Part shown: one piece after another, positions 38,053-39,977 of the stretch
How the letters are laid out: every line of letters starts with the position of its first letter
Numbering within the stretch: position 1 is the stretch's first letter
Assembly: GCA_903970445.1 (NCBI GenBank)
Contig: CAJCIP010000029.1
Coordinates: 1 to 39,977, forward strand
Direction: 5' to 3'
Origin: Verrucomicrobia bacterium Tous-C9LFEB
Lineage (GTDB): Bacteria > Acidobacteriota > Terriglobia > Terriglobales > Acidobacteriaceae
Length of the DNA: 39,977 bases
Position numbers and translations under genes: made by a program
The notes under the pieces: generated by a model
What the model was told of the DNA's origin: nothing
The model's database searches: none
Seen by the model: the letters and a program-made list of their open reading frames with translations, nothing else

Positions 38053-38331
38053 TCATCCAACCTTCGCCCGGCTCGCGGATGCGACGTAGTGTTGATCGAG
38101 CGCGTGACGCAGCAGCGACTTGATGACCGCCTGCCGGCTGATGTTGAGTTGGGTAGCTTCGCGGTCGAGTTCGTCGAGCATCTCTGCTGCAAAGTCAACA
38201 TTGACCCGCTGGACGGGGCGAACCATCTTGCCCTTGTTGGTAAAGAACCGCGCTACGCTGCGGCCCTTGTCCGCTAGTTCAGCGATAGTTTCCGCATCGA
38301 CCGGCTTTGTGCTTCTAGCTGTTTTCTTCAT
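38053..38331 (-). CDS. brnA: BrnA-like ribbon-helix-helix antitoxin
   Basis: A 92-residue protein with a basic N-terminus and a C-terminal ribbon-helix-helix domain (V-N-V-D-F-A-A-E-M-L-D-E-L-D followed by N-I-S-R-Q-A-V-I-K-S-L-L-R-H-A-L). It overlaps the end of the BrnT-like toxin gene by 17 bases, the normal brnTA arrangement. The frame is intact. A truncated near-identical copy stands at 36903. The name rests on the BrnT partner and the fold. Confidence 0.78.
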   Translation of the reverse strand: MKKTARSTKPVDAETIAELADKGRSVARFFTNKGKMVRPVQRVNVDFAAEMLDELDREATQLNISRQAVIKSLLRHALDQHYVASASRAKVG

Positions 38332-38597
38332 ATAAAGATTCCTCTTCGCGCGTTGCTTTCCAAAGTGTCACAAGGTGATAAAACTCGCCTTCATTGTCCT
38401 CACGAATTTCAAAGATGACGGAGTAGAGCTTCCGCCCTAACCCAGCCAATCGCGCGGTATTGCTCCGGCAGATCCGAGCGCTGATCTTGGTAGTACGGAC
38501 GCGCAAATACATCTTGAGCCTCCTCGAAGCCAATCCCGCGCCTCGGGTTCGCGCGCAGCTTTCTACTCTTCTGAGGATCGAACTCGAAGCGCATCAT
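38315..38597 (-). pseudogene. brnT: BrnT-like toxin gene with a one-base frameshift
   Basis: The first half reads M-R-F-E-F-D-P-Q-K-S-R-K-L, G-I-G-F-E-E-A-Q-D-V-F-A, then E-Q-Y-R-A-I-G-W-V, a typical BrnT start. After TGGGTT the frame is lost and the true continuation G-R-K-L-Y-S-V-I-F-E-I-R, L-V-T-L-W-K-A-T-R-E-E-E is found one base out of register, ending at TAG 38315. Deleting the single A in TGGGTT[A]GGGCGG restores a full-length protein of about 93 residues. As written the product ends after an unrelated A-E-A-L-L-R-H-L and lacks the C-terminal half with the R-I/A-T-R-R-E region. Programmed frameshifting is possible but no slippery run is evident. Confidence 0.85.
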
Positions 38598-38601
38598 AAA
38601 A

Positions 38602-38616
38602 GTATAACTGTTATAC
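38602..38616 (-). promoter_or_regulatory. brnTA operator palindrome
   Basis: GTATAAC (38602-38608) and GTTATAC (38610-38616) form a perfect palindrome with a one-base centre, five bases upstream of the brnT start codon. Autoregulation by BrnA through this site is likely. Confidence 0.65.
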
Positions 38617-38630
38617 CTTCAGCGGGGTGC

Positions 38631-38668
38631 GGGTGGCCCCTTTTCAAGCGCTTTTGCATGGGCGAGGT
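38631..38668 (+). repeat. GGGTGCCCC hairpin repeat, copy 3 (diverged)
   Basis: GGGTGGCCCC, CAAGCGC, TTTTGCATGGGCGAGG is a degraded version of the units at 36282 and 37082; the CACCCTCATCCCGCTC tail follows at 38701. It separates the brnTA module from the VapC remnant. Confidence 0.65.
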
Positions 38669-38756
38669 TTTGGACTTCCGGGTAGATTGAGCAAAGCTAG
38701 CACCCTCATCCCGCTCGTGACGACAAGGCTGTCGGGAACGGGCACACGAAGGTACC

Positions 38757-39046
38757 TCAGAACTCGACGAGCGCAACTCCCAGCCGTTCGAAGTCTTTCG
38801 ATGGAGCGTGGCTACGGTCATTCCATGCTCGATCGCAATCGATTCGATCATCGCGTCGATTGCACCTGGTCGAAAGGCGTTCTTCTCAGCTCTAGCGACG
38901 AGTGCGCCATATCTCTGCGCCGTGCCTAAACCAAAAAACAGGACCTGATGAAAGAACTGCATGTACAGATCATCTTCAACCCATTTTCGAGCGGCAGACG
39001 ACGTTTTCCGGGTGCAAGCTTTCTCCGCCTTCCATTTCATACTCAT
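38757..39046 (-). pseudogene. VapC/PIN-domain toxin remnant
   Basis: Residues such as A-R-K-W-V-E-D-D-L, G-T-A-Q-R-Y-G-A-L-V-A-R-A-E-K-N and G-A-I-D-A-M-I-E-S-I-A-I-E-H-G-M-T-V-A-T-L fit the C-terminal two thirds of FitB/VapC-type PIN nucleases. After H-R-K the frame slips by one base: the alternate frame continues D-F-E-R-L-G-V-A-L-V-E-F and stops at 38757. The N-terminal part with the first catalytic aspartate (L-L-D-T-N) is absent; the frame instead begins with an unrelated basic stretch. So the gene is both truncated and frameshifted. No VapB antitoxin gene is visible next to it. Confidence 0.75.
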
Positions 39047-39090
39047 GGTCAGCTTTGACTCTGGTATTGCAGGCTCTCTACACTCCGCCC

Positions 39091-39977
39091 ATGCGCGTTT
39101 TCCTGCTTCTCTGCTTTACTTTCGTGAGTTCCGCGACACTATCCGCTCAAGCGGCCCGCCCGAAGATCACCGGCATCGCCTTCATGCGTGTTTACACCAC
39201 AGATGCCACGGCGGCGGAGCGCTTTTACGGTAAGACCCTCGGATTATCCGAGACGCGCAGCGCAGGCACAGAGCAGTTCGTGGTGAATCGACATCAGTGG
39301 ATCGAGGTGCTCGCCAACTCCGCGCCTCCCAACCCGACGACGCGCATGGCTGCGATTGCTTTCACCACGAACAGCGTCTCGCAGATGGCGAGCTATCTTG
39401 CCTCAAGAGCAATCACCGCAATCGACAGTTCGCAGGCAGGCGAACTCGCCGTGTACGATCCCGAAGGCAATCTCGTTGTCTTCGTCCAGAGTGGGCCGTC
39501 GGGTCCGGAAGCAAAGGCAGCCAACGAGGCCGCGCTTTCTGCGTCAGCCACAAGTCACCGTATCATCCATGTCGGCTTCATCGTCCACAACCGCGCGAAA
39601 GAAGATGCATTCTGGCGCGAGGTGCTTGGCTTCAGGCCGTATTGGTACGGCGGCATGACACCGGCAAAGACCGAGTGGGTAAGCCTGCAGGTCCCGGACG
39701 GCACGGATTGGCTGGAATACATGCTCGGCGGCAGCGCGACGCCGGATCTCCGCGAAACCGGTGTGCTCGATCACTTCTCGCTAGGCACAGCGAGCATGAA
39801 TACCGTGCTCGCGCAACTGCAGAAGAACGGATGCGAAGGCAAGGACTGCACCGCGATCCAGGTAGGCAAGGACGGCAAGATACAGCTCAATCTTTTCGAC
39901 CCGGATCAGACGCGAGTCGAATACATGGAGTTTCAGCCGGCAATGCAACCGTGCTGCTCCCCGTTCACCGGCCCCCA
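39091..39977 (+). CDS. Secreted VOC-superfamily protein, truncated by the window edge
   Basis: An open frame of 295 codons without stop. It has a signal peptide (M-R-V-F-L-L-L-C-F-T-F-V, cleavage probably after L-S-A-Q-A) and two vicinal-oxygen-chelate (glyoxalase-like) halves: I-A-F-M-R-V-Y-T-T-D-A ... F-Y-G-K-T-L-G and, from about residue 155, I-H-V-G-F-I-V ... F-W-R-E-V-L-G-F. Possible metal ligands include the H in I-I-H-V-G and the E in V-E-Y-M-E-F. The near-terminal C-C-S-P-F-T-G-P motif suggests only a few residues are missing. The substrate is unknown; secretion is unusual for glyoxalases. It starts beyond the decayed toxin-antitoxin island. Confidence 0.75.
   Translation, partial: MRVFLLLCFTFVSSATLSAQAARPKITGIAFMRVYTTDATAAERFYGKTLGLSETRSAGTEQFVVNRHQWIEVLANSAPPNPTTRMAAIAFTTNSVSQMASYLASRAITAIDSSQAGELAVYDPEGNLVVFVQSGPSGPEAKAANEAALSASATSHRIIHVGFIVHNRAKEDAFWREVLGFRPYWYGGMTPAKTEWVSLQVPDGTDWLEYMLGGSATPDLRETGVLDHFSLGTASMNTVLAQLQKNGCEGKDCTAIQVGKDGKIQLNLFDPDQTRVEYMEFQPAMQPCCSPFTGP

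Noticed and set aside
1..39977. tRNA, rRNA, integrase or att sites marking the phage-like region
   Set aside because: None was seen on reading both strands. The phage-like region is therefore called from terminase and portal genes only, and its right limit near 7.5 kb is approximate.

Overview
The window is GC-rich (by eye close to 60%) and most likely comes from an acidobacterium of the Terriglobia/Acidobacteriaceae type. The best clues are a VWFA-related protein of the kind first named from Acidobacteria, a secreted hydrolase with repeated putative-Ig (He_PIG) domains, heptanucleotide repeats, several families of short interspersed repeats, and a membrane-spanning-lipid-synthase-like radical SAM protein. 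This placement rests on recognised protein families only; no rRNA or tRNA gene was seen.

Region 1 (1-7.5 kb, minus strand) looks like part of an integrated phage or phage remnant. Reading leftward it holds a promoter with an operator-like palindrome, a zinc-ribbon protein, a putative sigma-like regulator whose frame runs through a repeat array, a terminator, REP elements, a small terS-position protein, the terminase large subunit, a HipA-like kinase plus DUF3037 partner as cargo, two tiny membrane proteins and a portal protein. Further head genes would lie beyond the left edge.

Region 2 (7.7-16.7 kb) is mostly housekeeping: a serine hydrolase, a Gfo/Idh/MocA oxidoreductase, a REP-associated (RAYT) transposase bracketed by inverted REP elements, an envelope lipoprotein and MltG, RuvX, GreA preceded by a heptanucleotide repeat, a lipoprotein, Dps and a CDP-alcohol phosphatidyltransferase. 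Region 3 (16.7-21.7 kb) has an intact HicAB module, a 1,000-residue lipoprotein glycosidase and an MNT-HEPN module whose HEPN toxin is frameshifted twice.

Region 4 (21.8-36.1 kb) has a PhoB/PhoR-like two-component pair, a nucleotide-sugar dehydrogenase, MutS2 carrying an in-frame insertion of an interspersed repeat, a heme oxygenase plus bacteriophytochrome kinase (chromophore supply and red-light sensing), a VWFA protein and the radical SAM enzyme.

Region 5 (36.2-39.05 kb) is a packed toxin-antitoxin island in decay: a RelE-like module with a broken toxin, a truncated BrnA copy, an intact HigBA-type module, a BrnTA module with a frameshifted toxin, and a VapC remnant, with three copies of one hairpin repeat between them. 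A secreted VOC-family protein runs off the right edge. Across the window four toxin genes are broken while the antitoxin genes visible beside three of them (MntA, the RelE-partner and BrnA) are open, which is the most striking pattern here. HicA, HigB and the phage-borne HipA-like kinase appear intact.
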